Source: Macrostomum hystrix | Lineage: Eukaryota; Platyhelminthes; Macrostomidae | Assembly: GCA_950097015.1 (NCBI GenBank) | Contig: CATNEN010000001.1 | Location: 2,752,001-2,816,000, forward strand | Length of the DNA: 64,000 nucleotides | Reading direction: 5' to 3' | Part shown: one piece after another, positions 63,545 through 64,000 of the stretch | Layout: the number at the start of each line of letters is the position of its first letter | Numbering within the stretch: position 1 is the stretch's first letter | Made by a program: the position numbers and the translations under genes | The notes under the pieces: generated by a model | The model's input: only the letters and a program-made list of their open reading frames with translations | Database searches by the model: none | What the model was told of the DNA's origin: nothing

Positions 63545-64000
63545 CTACTCTTCCTTAATGGCCGTGCTCTCTGCTAACACCCCGCTTCCGTATTCCTCTT
63601 CCACCTGTCTCACCATTTGGCCCAGCGTGTAGTCCCCTGGCGGTGTCTCCTCGGCGGGGCCGTCCTCGGACAACTCGCGCCACCAGGGTGCGTGGCCCGG
63701 GCCAGGCACCATCCGTAGGGCATTCTCGTCGCCTCCTACCATCCGCACCACCAGCTGATGTTCCAGCACCGCTTCGCCGGGAATCCGCGCGGCCTGCAGC
63801 CATGAAACGAGCTACCTTGGCACCGACATGGCCCAGTCCGCAGGCGGACTGTAGGCAGGCCACCGCAGGTTCCACGGCAGCGTAGCCTCATCTTCTTTCG
63901 GCGGGAGGGGGTCTCGTTCCTCGCACCACGCTTGTGCCAGCCACCGGTCTTCGGCCACCCGGCATGCGAGGGCGAGATCCACGCCGGCGTGGGCTGCGCG
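63545..64000 (-). pseudogene. Partial coding region at window edge, one in-frame stop, unknown
   Basis: On the minus strand one frame runs from 64000 to the TAA near 63545 (about 150 codons) with a single TAG near 63817-63819. The text is Trp- and Pro-rich before the stop (CRVAEDRWLAQAWCEERDP, LPWNLRWPAY) and after it (LVSWLQAARIPGEAVLEHQL, GPGHAPWWRELSEDG), ending in an acidic tail. Continuity of character across the stop suggests one decayed gene. It might be a retrotransposon gag, but no diagnostic motif is visible. It continues beyond the window. Confidence 0.35.

Overview
The window reads as a transposon-packed stretch of an invertebrate animal genome. The signs are GT-AG introns in coherent reading frames, APE-type non-LTR retrotransposons with RNase H, Ty3/Gypsy pol, a CMC/Tnp2-like DNA transposon, canonical Helitrons, a Polinton-like element, and KDZ and THAP gene fragments. 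There are no bacterial operons, rRNA genes or convincing tRNA genes. I cannot name the species; a lophotrochozoan or similar invertebrate is only a guess.

Layout. (1) 1-13.7 kb is a nest of elements: a frameshifted non-LTR retrotransposon (1-2400) lies in an unclassified ~2 kb dispersed repeat (called R2k here). R2k is also split by a 5.47 kb Tnp2/CMC-type DNA transposon (3059-8530, TA target duplication). R2k then runs abruptly into the middle of a Ty3/Gypsy pol gene (9095-11940) with a downstream ORF and probable 3' LTR. (2) 14.9-16.9 kb is a second R2k copy. (3) 16,912 to at least 51,374 is the centrepiece: four Helitrons lie head to tail. H1 (16912-20587) and H2 (20588-26749) are non-autonomous and mostly made of a 23-bp and an 18-bp minisatellite. 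H3 (26750-50840) carries the enzyme genes. H4 (from 50841) is a 5' fragment. Two of the three junctions are exact CTAG|TC fusions, as expected from rolling-circle replication reading through the terminator.

H3 holds an eight-exon OTU-protease/HUH-Rep/helicase gene (33000-38868). Its only visible lesion is a 23-bp tandem duplication; with one copy discounted, the exons sum to exactly 1721 codons. H3 also holds a two-exon RPA-like single-strand-binding protein gene (47994-48840). Each gene is followed by a copy of the same ~0.9 kb sequence. The two proteins fit a rolling-circle machine: Rep nicks and joins, the helicase unwinds, RPA coats single strands. Two elements appear to have landed in H3. 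One is a 4,049 bp Polinton-like element (27941-31989; 159-bp TIRs, 6-bp ATTCTA target duplication) inside a 21-bp minisatellite. The other is a full-length non-LTR retrotransposon (ORF 40480-45399, 1639 aa) with a 2A-type ribosome-skipping motif between its zinc-knuckle leader and its PHD-EN-RT-RNase H body.

(4) 51.4-64 kb is less dense. It has an acidic, frameshifted ORF, a minus-strand THAP exon, a plus-strand multi-exon gene of unknown family with 63-bp coding repeats, a minus-strand KDZ-transposase N-terminal fragment, a third R2k copy, a small three-exon gene for an 83-aa protein with a hydrophobic C terminus, and a partial minus-strand coding region at the right edge.

All family assignments come from motifs read by eye; no database search was run.
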